From assembly GCF_025717045.1 (NCBI RefSeq), contig NZ_JAOVZN010000002.1, positions 242,030 through 306,029 of the forward strand: a DNA stretch of 64,000 nt, in the 5' to 3' direction. The stretch comes from Flavobacterium sp. SH_e. Its GTDB lineage: Bacteria; Bacteroidota; Bacteroidia; Flavobacteriales; Flavobacteriaceae. Position 1 is the first letter of the stretch; the number at the start of each line of letters is the position of its first letter. The position numbers and the translations under genes are program-made. The notes beneath the pieces are model-generated. The model was not told where the DNA came from and made no database searches. It was given only the letters and a program-made list of their open reading frames with translations. This document shows positions 1 through 7,410 of this stretch, piece after piece.

Positions 1-70
1 CCTTCTTATCTCGGTACGGTCGGGCTATCCGCGCTACTTCGGTAGCTTGCTTCTATCCCTCACGCAATCA
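1..70. repeat. GC-rich interspersed-type element at window edge
   Basis: This segment is clearly richer in GC than the surrounding DNA. It contains a perfect 5-bp stem with a TTCG tetraloop (GCTAC at 33-37, GTAGC at 42-46) and ends in a 'CTATCCCTCACGCAA'-type phrase. From memory, similar phrases recur between genes in flavobacterial genomes. Only one copy is seen here, so the repeat status rests on that memory and not on this window. Confidence 0.35.
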
Positions 71-110
71 TTTTCATAAGAAAGTTTCGCTTTTAAAAAA
101 GTTTGAAGAA

Positions 111-179
111 TCCCAGAGGGATGAAATATTTATAGAAACGTATAAGTACACCCATTTAAGCCCCAAAGGGCGAAATATT
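111..179. repeat. Two direct copies of a CCCARAGGG-GAAATATT element
   Basis: Copy 1 (111-130) reads TCCCAGAGGGATGAAATATT and copy 2 (161-179) reads CCCCAAAGGG followed by CGAAATATT. They lie 50 bp apart on the same strand. Each begins with a short CCC..GGG inverted pair, so each could form a small hairpin. No reading frame runs through them. Confidence 0.5.
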
Positions 180-200
180 AAAAATAAAATCATTTTTTTA

Positions 201-229
201 TTGTCAATTCAAAATAAATAATAACTTTG
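201..229 (+). promoter_or_regulatory. Promoter of the 250-2608 gene group (-33 TTG / -7 TAACTTTG)
   Basis: TTG at 201-203 and TAACTTTG at 222-229 are separated by 18 bp and fit the Bacteroidota sigma-A pattern (TTG, about 19 bp, TAnnTTTG). The -7 box ends 20 bp before the ATG at 250, a spacing repeated at several genes in this window. Confidence 0.6.
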
Positions 230-240
230 TACCGCAAAGT
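224..240. promoter_or_regulatory. Candidate operator, ACTTTG-N5-CAAAGT inverted repeat
   Basis: A 17-bp inverted repeat with 6-bp arms, ACTTTG (224-229) and CAAAGT (235-240), overlaps the -7 box and the expected transcription start. The same arms and spacing recur at 1184-1200, and both sites continue with the same extension, ACTTT. I infer an operator for the winged-helix protein encoded at 869-1159. Confidence 0.55.
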
Positions 241-249
241 ACTTTAATT

Positions 250-864
250 ATGAATCAAAAGCACCAAGAAGATTTAGCACATATTCGTTCCATGATGGAG
301 CGCTCTTCAAGATTTATATCATTAAGCGGACTTTCGGGAGTCTTCGCTGGACTTTCGGCTTTAATTGGCGGAATCTATGTTTACCAGTTGTTCAAAGCAA
401 ATGGAATGGATTATTTAAAAGATGAGCATAGATTATATTCGACCAATCTGGTTTCAGAATTATTCTGGATCGGAGTTACAATTATGGTTTTTGCGTTGTT
501 ATTCGGTACATTTTTTACAGTTAGAAAAAGCCGAAAATACAATTTGCCAATTTGGACTTCAGCAACAAAAAAAATGCTGTTCAATCTGGCAGTACCGCTT
601 GTAACTGGCGGAATATTTTGTCTGGCATTAATGTATCATGGACACTTTGGTTTAGTAGCGCCTTCAACATTAATTTTTTACGGACTTGCTGTTATAAATG
701 CTGAAAAATATACATTTTCTGATGTAAAATATCTTGGTTTTTCGGAACTGATTTTAGGATGTATTTCGCTTTTTTATATAGGATATGGTTTGATTTTCTG
801 GATTTTAGGATTTGGAATTCTACATATCGCATACGGATTAGTGATGTTCAAAAAATACAAATAA
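250..864 (+). CDS. Multi-pass membrane protein of unknown function
   Basis: This 204-residue protein has a short polar N-terminus (about 20 residues) followed by five or six hydrophobic helices, roughly at residues 25-47, 70-92, 108-130, 133-148 and 160-197. I see no catalytic motif and do not recognise a named family. The ATG at 250 sits 20 bp after a good -7 box, which supports the start. It is separated by only 4 bp from the winged-helix regulator downstream, so the two are almost certainly co-transcribed. A membrane protein paired with a small regulator suggests a sensing or self-regulated envelope function, but that is inference from context only. Confidence 0.8.
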   Translation: MNQKHQEDLAHIRSMMERSSRFISLSGLSGVFAGLSALIGGIYVYQLFKANGMDYLKDEHRLYSTNLVSELFWIGVTIMVFALLFGTFFTVRKSRKYNLPIWTSATKKMLFNLAVPLVTGGIFCLALMYHGHFGLVAPSTLIFYGLAVINAEKYTFSDVKYLGFSELILGCISLFYIGYGLIFWILGFGILHIAYGLVMFKKYK

Positions 865-868
865 CCCA

Positions 869-1159
869 ATGGGAATTATTGATAAACTAAATAAAGATTT
901 TGAAAGCCGTGTCAGATTGGGTATTATGTCCGTTCTGATGGTTAACGACTGGGTAGATTTTACCGAGATGAAAACGCTTTTGAATATCACCGATGGTAAT
1001 TTAGCGAGTCATTCCTCTGCACTTGAGAAAGCCGGATATATTGAAGTAAAAAAAGAATTCGTGGGCAAAAAGCCAAAAACCTCTTATCAAGTAACCAATT
1101 TGGGGCGTGCAGCTTTTAAAGAACACCTATCGTACCTTGAAAAATTAATGAAATCATAA
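869..1159 (+). CDS. Winged-helix transcriptional regulator (HTH_34-like)
   Basis: This 96-residue protein consists of a single winged-helix domain: a first helix at about residues 14-27, the HTH at about 33-60 (DFTEMKTLLNITDGNLASH, then a recognition helix), and a basic wing around KKEFVGKKPKTSYQVT. The pattern resembles the small MarR/ArsR-like 'winged helix DNA-binding domain' proteins common in Bacteroidota. No ligand or metal site is visible. It starts 4 bp after the preceding membrane gene. Identical-arm inverted repeats at 224-240 and 1184-1200 flank it, over the promoter of its own operon and that of the next gene, so it is probably an autoregulator controlling both transcripts. Confidence 0.85.
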   Translation: MGIIDKLNKDFESRVRLGIMSVLMVNDWVDFTEMKTLLNITDGNLASHSSALEKAGYIEVKKEFVGKKPKTSYQVTNLGRAAFKEHLSYLEKLMKS

Positions 1160-1183
1160 ATAACTCTATTTTTTTATCTAAAA

Positions 1184-1200
1184 ACTTTGAATTACAAAGT
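1184..1200. promoter_or_regulatory. Second candidate operator, ACTTTG-N5-CAAAGT
   Basis: ACTTTG (1184-1189) and CAAAGT (1195-1200) repeat the arrangement at 224-240, including the 5-bp spacer and the following ACTTT. The left arm belongs to a weak -7 box (AAACTTTG, 1182-1189) located 30 bp before the ATG at 1220. The TTG at 1187 that could be read as a start codon lies inside this element and is rejected. Confidence 0.55.
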
Positions 1201-1219
1201 ACTTTTAAATCTGTCAATC

Positions 1220-2608
1220 ATGAAAAAACATCAAATTATCTTAGCCTGCACAGCGGTTTTTATACTGCTTTTTTACAACGAATCTGTTGGAATCAATATT
1301 TCTATTTTTGGCGTTTTGCTGACGCTTTTAATTAGTTATTTCTTTCAGGAGAAGTTTGTAGACCGATCACATTTAGTTCTCGTAATGACTTCTATTTTGT
1401 CTTGTTTCGCTTTTGCGTGGTATGGAGATGCAGCATCGTTTTTTGCCTTGGCATTGTCAATTCTAATTTTACAATTCAAAACACAAGACGGCGAACTCAA
1501 AATCATACAAGTTTTTCCTTTAATATTCTTAAATGGAATCACTTCTTTAGGACGAGTATTTATTTTTAAGCAATGGCTTCCAGAACGAAAAATTCATAAT
1601 GATTTTGCTAAAAAATTGGTAGCTTTTGTTCTTATTCCGGTTATTTTTCTTGGATTGTTTTTTATCGTTTATTCTTTCGGAAGTGATCATTTTTCGTCAT
1701 TATTTACAGATTATGAATTCGATATTAATCTGCCACAACTAATTGCAATGAGCATTTTAGGATTTTATATTTCATTTAGCTTCTGGAATTATTGGGTTCC
1801 AGAGGTTTGTTATGAATATAATCCGAGATTGAGTAATAATTTTACGAATATTTCTGAAGTAAAAAATCAAAGTACTTTTTCATTTTTAGATTTAGACTTC
1901 GAAAGAAAAAGTGGTGTAATCACACTGTTTCTTTTAAATATTATGCTATTAGTTTTTATTGGAACTTATAATTATGAGCAGTTTTTTGAGGTTGTAGAAA
2001 AAGCAAATCTAAGTTCAGATACGCATGAACGTGTAAACGCTGTAATTTTTTCAATCTTAATGGCAGTTGGAGTAATTATGTTTTACTTTAAAGGAGGTTT
2101 TAATTTTGATGAAGAAGCTTCTTCTCTAAAAAAACTAGCAAAAGTTTGGTTAGTTTTAAATGTAGTTTTGATTATAAGTGCCATTATCAAAAACTCAGAA
2201 TATGTTTCATTTTATGGTCTAACTTATAAAAGGCTAGGAGTGTATGCTTTTCTAATTTTAGCCATTATCGGATTAGTTATTTCATTTCAAAAAATAAGCA
2301 AACAGAAAACAAACGCTTTTCTTTTCAATCAGATGGTTTGGTATTTCTATGCAACAATACTTTTGTGCAGTTATGTGAACTGGGGAAATCTTATAACGAA
2401 CTATAATATTTCAGTTAATAAGGGAGTAGAGCCTGTTTTCTTAAGCGGATTGAATTTTAATGATGATGCACGTCGTGAGTATTTCGAAAAAAATAACTTA
2501 AATGGAAAATATTCAGAAGCAGTAAGGGAAGAATTGATATCTAATTATCAAAATGCAAACTTTTTGTCTAAAGCTTTATATTATGAATTTATAGACAAAA
2601 AAGAATAA
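1220..2608 (+). CDS. Large polytopic membrane protein, DUF4153/DUF4173-like
   Basis: From the ATG at 1220 the product is 462 residues, with about eleven hydrophobic segments distributed over the whole length and a polar C-terminal tail of about 70 residues ending in a Lys/Asp-rich motif. The layout and the 'YKRLGVYAFLILAIIGL' segment near residue 335 fit the DUF4153/DUF4173 families, whose function is unknown. An in-frame TTG at 1187 is rejected because it lies in the candidate promoter-operator. Gene order (membrane protein, winged-helix regulator, this gene) and the shared operator sequence indicate one regulon. A hairpin terminator follows. Confidence 0.75.
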   Translation: MKKHQIILACTAVFILLFYNESVGINISIFGVLLTLLISYFFQEKFVDRSHLVLVMTSILSCFAFAWYGDAASFFALALSILILQFKTQDGELKIIQVFPLIFLNGITSLGRVFIFKQWLPERKIHNDFAKKLVAFVLIPVIFLGLFFIVYSFGSDHFSSLFTDYEFDINLPQLIAMSILGFYISFSFWNYWVPEVCYEYNPRLSNNFTNISEVKNQSTFSFLDLDFERKSGVITLFLLNIMLLVFIGTYNYEQFFEVVEKANLSSDTHERVNAVIFSILMAVGVIMFYFKGGFNFDEEASSLKKLAKVWLVLNVVLIISAIIKNSEYVSFYGLTYKRLGVYAFLILAIIGLVISFQKISKQKTNAFLFNQMVWYFYATILLCSYVNWGNLITNYNISVNKGVEPVFLSGLNFNDDARREYFEKNNLNGKYSEAVREELISNYQNANFLSKALYYEFIDKKE

Positions 2609-2631
2609 ATTAAGAAAAGCTTTATATTTTG

Positions 2632-2671
2632 AAATCTCATCAGAAATGATGAGATTTTTTTGTTTTTTTTT
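2632..2671 (+). terminator. Rho-independent terminator
   Basis: AAATCTCATC (2632-2641) pairs with GATGAGATTT (2648-2657) across a 6-nt loop and is followed by a long T-rich run. It lies 24 bp after the stop of the large membrane protein. Confidence 0.8.
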
Positions 2672-2753
2672 GAAAAACACATGATAGATGTTATTTGTCT
2701 GATTTTTAGGTTATTTGTCGAGTTCTATTAATCACTTATTAAGAAAATATTTA

Positions 2754-2761
2754 TATATTTG
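2754..2761 (+). promoter_or_regulatory. Possible -7 box (TATATTTG) upstream of the 2861 gene
   Basis: TATATTTG matches TAnnTTTG, but it lies about 100 bp before the ATG at 2861 and no well-spaced TTG precedes it. It is the best match in the gap 2672-2860, which otherwise holds only AT-rich DNA. Confidence 0.25.
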
Positions 2762-2860
2762 ATTTGTAAAAAAATGATTGCTTTTTTATTGATTTCAATC
2801 GGTTGAGAGCAATTTTTTATCCAAAAACAATTTTATTAATGTCCTTAAACAAATAAAATC

Positions 2861-3340
2861 ATGGAAACAACTACTTTAAAATCCCCCAAAAAGGAAATCC
2901 AACTCATTAATCCCCCCGGAGTAGATATAACTCCTCCAGAAGAAGCCGCTGCTATTGGTCGTGTCGGATTTAAAAAAAAGAAATCAGTCGACATTCTATC
3001 ACCTTACGTGGAAGCTTATTATGATGCAAAAAAAAATGTTCTTTCTATAAATGCAGTCGTCTATGTTGATCATACAAAAGTCATAAATGAAGTGCTAGAT
3101 TATAGTATATTTCAAAACACTTTTGTTGATCTTGATGGAAACCCTCAGTTGCAATTTTTTATAGTATATGATATGCCCGAAGAATTATCGGAAGATTTAG
3201 TGATTTATGAAATAATTTTTACGGCAGATGCGGATAATTTTATCGGCGGACTTTCAAATATTAAACAAATACAGACTTTTCTTTGGGATGTAGATCCTGT
3301 TGCTTCTAGAGGAACAGTAACTAATGTACAGTCAGGTTAA
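2861..3340 (+). CDS. Hypothetical protein, unrecognised
   Basis: This 159-residue protein has no signal peptide or membrane helix. The first 40 residues are polar and Pro-rich (PPGVDITPPEEAAA) and are followed by a basic stretch (FKKKKS). The remainder alternates hydrophobic and polar residues, as in a beta-rich domain. I recognise no family. The ATG at 2861 is preceded by a long non-coding leader and the gene is followed directly by a hairpin, so it appears to be a monocistronic unit. Codon use looks like that of its neighbours. Confidence 0.65.
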   Translation: METTTLKSPKKEIQLINPPGVDITPPEEAAAIGRVGFKKKKSVDILSPYVEAYYDAKKNVLSINAVVYVDHTKVINEVLDYSIFQNTFVDLDGNPQLQFFIVYDMPEELSEDLVIYEIIFTADADNFIGGLSNIKQIQTFLWDVDPVASRGTVTNVQSG

Positions 3341-3356
3341 TTACTTAATCAAAAAA

Positions 3357-3385
3357 AAGTGCTGTAATTTGATTTTACAGCACTT
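3357..3385 (+). terminator. Hairpin terminator
   Basis: AAGTGCTGTAA (3357-3367) pairs perfectly with TTACAGCACTT (3375-3385). The downstream T-run is weak (ATGAATTTTT), while the upstream side has eight A. It separates the orphan gene from the two-component pair. Confidence 0.6.
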
Positions 3386-3424
3386 ATGAATTTTTATCAG
3401 TATAATGCAATGTAAAAAAGTGTA

Positions 3425-5161
3425 ATGATAAATAGAGTATTGACTACTTCGCTATTGTTATTTTCCTTATTTGTTTTTTCTCAAACACACCTCCAAAAAG
3501 AGAATTTGATGAGCACGGCAATTAAACTAAAGGCTCAGAAATTTAAAGAAAATACTAATTTCTATAAGGCACAGAACTTCTTTCTTCAAAATAATTGGGA
3601 TTCTACTTTGGTTTATTCGATGAAAGAAATAAACGAATCTCGAAACAAAGAAATCTTAGATTACTGTCATTATTTTAGAGCAATAAGCTTTAAAGAAAAG
3701 AAACTATTAGATGAATCTAAAAAGGAATTAAATCAAATATCAAGTGGTTTTCCATTTTCGTATAAAGTTAAAATGAAATTGGGCGAAATCGCTTTAAGCA
3801 AAAATAATTTTAAACTTGCTTTACAGTATTTTCATGAAACTGAAAAGTTAACCAACAAACAGCTTTATGACATAAAATTCACTACAGTTCTGCATAATAT
3901 TGGCTTATGTTATTTGCATCTTGAAAATTATGAGAAAGCTGAAGAATATTTGTTTAAAAGTGCAAAACGGCAAGAAATAGAAAAAGACACACTGCTTTTA
4001 ATTGGCTCTTATATGGATATTGCAACTTTGTATTATCAGCAATATAAAGATAGTCAGGCAATTCCTTATTTTGAAAAAGCATATCACCTTTCGCAGAAAG
4101 CAAAATCATTAGAATTAAAGCAAAATGCAACTTTAAATATGGCTGTAGTGGAGGAAAATAGGAAAAATTTTCCGTTGGCATTGAACTACAGAAAAGAATA
4201 TGAAAAATGGAAAGACTCATTAAACGATCAAAATAAAGTTTGGGCAATTGCAGATCTTGAAAAAAAGTTCGCAATCAAACAAAAACAAAAAGAAGTAGAT
4301 ATTCTTGAAGCCGAAAATGAAATCAAAGCCGCAGAGCGAAATGGATTTTTAGCTTCTTCGATTTTACTGCTGATTTTATTTGGAACGGGGATTTATTTTT
4401 ACAGACAAAAAATTAAAAAGAATAAAATTATTTTAAAACAGAAAAACGAACTAGATGAGTTAAATGCTACAAAAGATAAATTGTTTTCTATTGTAAGTCA
4501 TGATCTAAGATCGTCTGTAAATGCTTTAAAAACCAGTAACGGAAAGCTAATAGAAAATCTTGAAAGTAAAAATTTTACAGAATTGGATACTTTGTTGCAC
4601 ACTAATAGTACAATAGCAAACAGCACTTATAATTTACTGGATAATTTGTTGAATTGGGCTTTATTACAAACCAAACAATCTTACTTTTTTAAAGAATGCC
4701 TTCACTTGGCTTCGATAGTTCAGCATGTGGAATACAATTATAAACCGTTGATGTTGAGTAAGAATATCGGTTTTAAAAATGAAGTAGCAAAATCAGAATA
4801 TGTATTCGCAGATACAGATTCGCTTAAAATCATTATTAGAAATTTTCTAGATAATGCAATTAAATTCTCAAAGGAGAATGGTTTGATAAGTATTTATACC
4901 AGAACTTCTACAGAAGAATATTGTTATTTGGTAATCGAAGATACTGGCGTAGGAATGAGCGAAAATACGATAAATGATTTGCTGAAAGATACTATACTGC
5001 TTTCTAAAAAAGAGAATGATGACATAATAGGAACCGGTCTTGGATTGCAGTTGTGTAAAAGTATGATTTACAAGAACGGTGGAAGCTTGGAGATAGAAAG
5101 CAAAGAAAACGTGGGAACAAAAATTATCATTGCATTACAAAAGTTTAAAAATCATGGATAA
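3425..5161 (+). CDS. TPR-containing sensor histidine kinase
   Basis: This is a 578-residue membrane kinase. A signal peptide (about residues 1-20, ending FSQ) leads into a long helical sensor region with tetratricopeptide-like repeats (about 70-270). One transmembrane helix (about 310-330) and a coiled-coil linker follow. The HisKA-like dimerisation segment carries the phospho-acceptor His359 in SHDLRSS, and the HATPase domain shows an N box (NFLDNAIKFSK), a G1 box (EDTGVGM) and a G2 box (GTGLGLQL). The acceptor motif has Arg-Ser-Ser where the usual sequence is Arg-Thr-Pro. Its stop overlaps the start of the LytTR regulator by 8 bp, which marks that protein as the cognate partner. The signal sensed is unknown. 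Confidence 0.9.
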   Translation: MINRVLTTSLLLFSLFVFSQTHLQKENLMSTAIKLKAQKFKENTNFYKAQNFFLQNNWDSTLVYSMKEINESRNKEILDYCHYFRAISFKEKKLLDESKKELNQISSGFPFSYKVKMKLGEIALSKNNFKLALQYFHETEKLTNKQLYDIKFTTVLHNIGLCYLHLENYEKAEEYLFKSAKRQEIEKDTLLLIGSYMDIATLYYQQYKDSQAIPYFEKAYHLSQKAKSLELKQNATLNMAVVEENRKNFPLALNYRKEYEKWKDSLNDQNKVWAIADLEKKFAIKQKQKEVDILEAENEIKAAERNGFLASSILLLILFGTGIYFYRQKIKKNKIILKQKNELDELNATKDKLFSIVSHDLRSSVNALKTSNGKLIENLESKNFTELDTLLHTNSTIANSTYNLLDNLLNWALLQTKQSYFFKECLHLASIVQHVEYNYKPLMLSKNIGFKNEVAKSEYVFADTDSLKIIIRNFLDNAIKFSKENGLISIYTRTSTEEYCYLVIEDTGVGMSENTINDLLKDTILLSKKENDDIIGTGLGLQLCKSMIYKNGGSLEIESKENVGTKIIIALQKFKNHG

Positions 5162-5900
5162 TATAAACGTACTGATTATTGAAGATACCGTTTCAGAAAG
5201 CGATGCGCTCGTAAAGGTACTTACAGATAATAATTATAATATTGTCGGAATTGCAACGACGTACAATGAAGCACTTGCATTGTTTTATAATAATGTGGTG
5301 GATATAGTAGTTATTGATGTCTTTCTAGACGGAAAGCCTGACGGAATTACTTTTGCAGAAACCATAAACATTGTTCCAAACAGTGTAAAACCGTTTGTGT
5401 TTTTAACCAATTCAAAAGATCGTCAGATTTTTGAAAGAGCTAAACTTACCAAACCTTTCAGCTTTTTAATGAAGCCTTTTAATGAACTCGAAATTCTTTA
5501 TGCAATGGAAATGGCTGTGGAAAAATTCTACCAGCAGTTAAATGTTTTTCATAGCGAAGATCAAAATACTGTAGTTAGTAACGATTCGCTTTTTATCAAG
5601 AAGAAGAAAGCATTAAAAAAGGTTTGTATAGAAGATATTTTATATATCGAAGTAGAAGATCGTTATTGCAATATTATTACCGAAACTGAAAAATTTGTAA
5701 TTCTTATTTCGCTGACCAAAATCTTAGAACTCTTAGATCCGTTGCAATTTGTTAGAACACACCGTAATTTTATTGTAAATTCTAATAAAATTTTAGAAAT
5801 AGTTTTGAGCGATAATTTGATTGTTTTAAAAGGAAATCACCATGTAACGCTTAGCGAGAAATATAAAGACGTGATTGGTAAATTTACCGTATTGAAATAA
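5154..5900 (+). CDS. LytTR-family response regulator
   Basis: The ATG at 5154 overlaps the stop of the kinase gene (ATGGATAA); the in-frame upstream start at 5130 would give an N-terminal extension lying inside the kinase gene. The 248-residue product has a receiver domain (residues 1-125) with acidic pair E10/D11, phospho-acceptor D55 and a conserved Lys in LMKPF. A LytTR DNA-binding domain follows (about 150-245: IEDILYIEVEDRYCNI, then FVRTHRNFIVN). It is expected to dimerise on phosphorylation and bind direct repeats. LytTR regulators paired with TPR kinases are common in Flavobacteriaceae; the targets are unknown. Confidence 0.92.
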   Translation: MDNINVLIIEDTVSESDALVKVLTDNNYNIVGIATTYNEALALFYNNVVDIVVIDVFLDGKPDGITFAETINIVPNSVKPFVFLTNSKDRQIFERAKLTKPFSFLMKPFNELEILYAMEMAVEKFYQQLNVFHSEDQNTVVSNDSLFIKKKKALKKVCIEDILYIEVEDRYCNIITETEKFVILISLTKILELLDPLQFVRTHRNFIVNSNKILEIVLSDNLIVLKGNHHVTLSEKYKDVIGKFTVLK

Positions 5901-5920
5901 AATAAGCTTTTATAGAAAGT

Positions 5921-5957
5921 AAAAAGGGCGCTAAATATTTTTTAGCGCCCTTTTTTA
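5921..5957. terminator. Bidirectional terminator between LytTR and rluF
   Basis: AAAAAGGGCGCTAAA (5921-5935) pairs with TTTAGCGCCCTTTTT (5941-5955) across a 5-nt loop. The run of A on one side and T on the other lets it stop transcripts from both converging genes. It overlaps the stop codon of rluF. Confidence 0.88.
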
Positions 5958-6785
5958 ATTATCTCCTCTTTTTTTAAATCGAGGATCATGTTTTGAAATA
6001 AATGCTTTTCTTCTTGTTGGAGCTGAAGTTGAAGCCGAACTTTCAACTTTAGGAAGACTTGCTTCTTCAGTTTTACTAGAAGGCTCAATTAACTGATTTA
6101 ATTCTTTTATTTCAGCATCAGTCAATTCTCTATAACGGCCAACAGGAACATCTAACGAAATATTGATAATTCGGATACGTTTAAGCGCTGTAACTTCGTA
6201 ACCTAAGTATTCAGACATTCTTCTAATTTGGCGGTTTAATCCCTGCGTTAGAATGATTTTAAAAGTGTATTTGCTAATTTGTTCTACTTTACACTTTTTT
6301 GTAACCGTATCCAAAATCGGAACACCATTTCCCATTCTCTGAATAAAACGATCTGTAATTGGTTTGTTTACTGTAACGGTATATTCTTTTTCGTGGTTGT
6401 TTCTCGCACGAAGAATCTTATTCACAATATCACCATCGTTGGTCATAAAAATCAATCCTTCACTGGCTTTATCTAACCTTCCAATTGGGAAAATACGTTT
6501 TGGATAATTGATATAATCAACAATGTTATTTTTAACTTCTAAGTTGGTCGTACATTCAATTCCAACAGGTTTATTGAATGCCAGATAAATCATTTTTTCG
6601 TTTTTCTCAACGATCAATTTACCATCAATGCGCACTTCATCATTTGGCGAAACTTTAGTTCCCATTTCCGCCACCGCACCATTTATTGTTACGCGTCCTT
6701 CTTCAATTAATTTATCGGCTTCACGACGGGAACAATATCCCGTTTCTCCAATAAATTTATTAAGACGTTTTAAATTTTCTTCCAT
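5955..6785 (-). CDS. rluF: 23S rRNA pseudouridine synthase, RluF type
   Basis: This 276-residue enzyme has an N-terminal S4 RNA-binding domain (about 5-50: RLNKFIGETGYCSRREADKL) and a RsuA/RluB/RluF-type catalytic domain. The catalytic Asp lies in PIGRLDKASEGL. Strings such as NKPVGIECTT, ARNNHEKEYTVTV and TQGLNRQIRRM match Escherichia coli RluF closely, which modifies U2604 in the peptidyl-transferase region of 23S rRNA. The C-terminal tail (about 240-276) is Ser/Lys/Arg-rich. A perfect -7 box ends 4 bp before the ATG, so the mRNA may have almost no leader. Confidence 0.88.
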   Translation of the reverse strand: MEENLKRLNKFIGETGYCSRREADKLIEEGRVTINGAVAEMGTKVSPNDEVRIDGKLIVEKNEKMIYLAFNKPVGIECTTNLEVKNNIVDYINYPKRIFPIGRLDKASEGLIFMTNDGDIVNKILRARNNHEKEYTVTVNKPITDRFIQRMGNGVPILDTVTKKCKVEQISKYTFKIILTQGLNRQIRRMSEYLGYEVTALKRIRIINISLDVPVGRYRELTDAEIKELNQLIEPSSKTEEASLPKVESSASTSAPTRRKAFISKHDPRFKKRGDN

Positions 6786-6789
6786 ACTG

Positions 6790-6797
6790 CAAAAGTA
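6790..6797 (-). promoter_or_regulatory. -7 box TACTTTTG very close to the rluF start
   Basis: On the minus strand TACTTTTG is followed by four bases and then the rluF ATG. Elsewhere in the window this gap is about 18-25 bp. If the box is used, the transcript would begin at or within a few bases of the start codon. No TTG is found at the expected -33 distance. Confidence 0.4.
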
Positions 6798-6805
6798 GCT
6801 AAAAG

Positions 6806-6844
6806 TTTAGACTTCTTAGAATTTTAGATTTTAGACTTCTTAGA
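6806..6844. repeat. Direct repeat TTTAGACTTCTTAGA
   Basis: Two identical 15-bp copies lie at 6806-6820 and 6830-6844, separated by 9 bp. Related TTTAGATTT-type words occur in the gaps around 7340-7380, 31820-31905 and 33421-33470. Confidence 0.6.
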
Positions 6845-6857
6845 TTTTTCACAATCT

Positions 6858-6961
6858 TGTCATTTCGACCGAAGGGAGAAATCACACTAAAAGTTTCGCA
6901 AAGTATATCGCCAATCTTTGTCGAATTACGAGTGTGATTTCTCCCTTCGGTCGAAAGGACA
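6858..6961. repeat. 31-bp inverted repeat with a 42-nt loop
   Basis: The left arm (6858-6888) and right arm (6931-6961) are complementary over 31 positions with one mismatch. The shared core is GACCGAAGGGAGAAATCACA. The element lies between the start of rluF and the end of the ABM gene and has no T-run at its foot. It resembles an interspersed palindromic repeat I recall from other Flavobacteriaceae; no second copy is present in this window. Confidence 0.75.
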
Positions 6962-6987
6962 AAACTCAAAAGAGCCTTTTAACCTAT

Positions 6988-7332
6988 TTATTGATGAAAC
7001 TCACGGCTATCTTCCGGAGTTTCTTTTCTGTCAAACATTCCGTAGTCACGAACAACAGTTGCAATTCTTAAATGATAATCTTTAAAAACTTCATTTCGTC
7101 CTTTTGCTTGCGCATGACGATGCATTTCTAGATTTCTCCATTGCTGAATACTCTCTTCATCTCTCCAAAAAGATAAAGACAAAATTTTTCCAGAATCAGC
7201 TAAACTCTGAAATCTTTCTATAGAAATAAAACCATCAATATGGCTTAATTCGGGTTTTAGATTTGCAGCGATATCTAGATATTCTTCTTTTTTTCCTTCG
7301 TTCGGAATGACTTCAAAAATTACAGCGATCAT
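6988..7332 (-). CDS. Antibiotic biosynthesis monooxygenase (ABM) family protein
   Basis: This 114-residue protein has one ABM/dimeric alpha-beta barrel domain covering nearly its whole length. It begins MIAVIFEVIPNEGKKEEYLD, continues through 'IDGFISIERFQS' and 'ILSLSFWRDEESIQQWRN', and ends in a helix with the charged pair MHRHAQ. Family members include quinol monooxygenases and heme-degrading enzymes; the residues visible here do not decide between them. The gene stands between two intergenic inverted repeats and is 78 bp from the alpha/beta hydrolase gene, so co-transcription is uncertain. Confidence 0.82.
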   Translation of the reverse strand: MIAVIFEVIPNEGKKEEYLDIAANLKPELSHIDGFISIERFQSLADSGKILSLSFWRDEESIQQWRNLEMHRHAQAKGRNEVFKDYHLRIATVVRDYGMFDRKETPEDSREFHQ

Positions 7333-7349
7333 TTTAATTTTAGATTTTA

Positions 7350-7367
7350 GTCCCGAAGCTTCGGGAC
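7350..7367. repeat. 18-bp perfect palindrome GTCCCGAAGCTTCGGGAC
   Basis: The sequence is fully self-complementary and flanked by TTTTAGATTTTA-type words. A close relative, TCCCGAGGCTTCGGGAC, occurs at 31867-31883 in another gap, also flanked by AAAATCTAAA-type words. There is no strong T-run, so it is not a classic terminator. Confidence 0.7.
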
Positions 7368-7410
7368 AAATTTTAGATTTTTGGAAAAACTTTGGGCCTT
7401 TGAACCTCTG

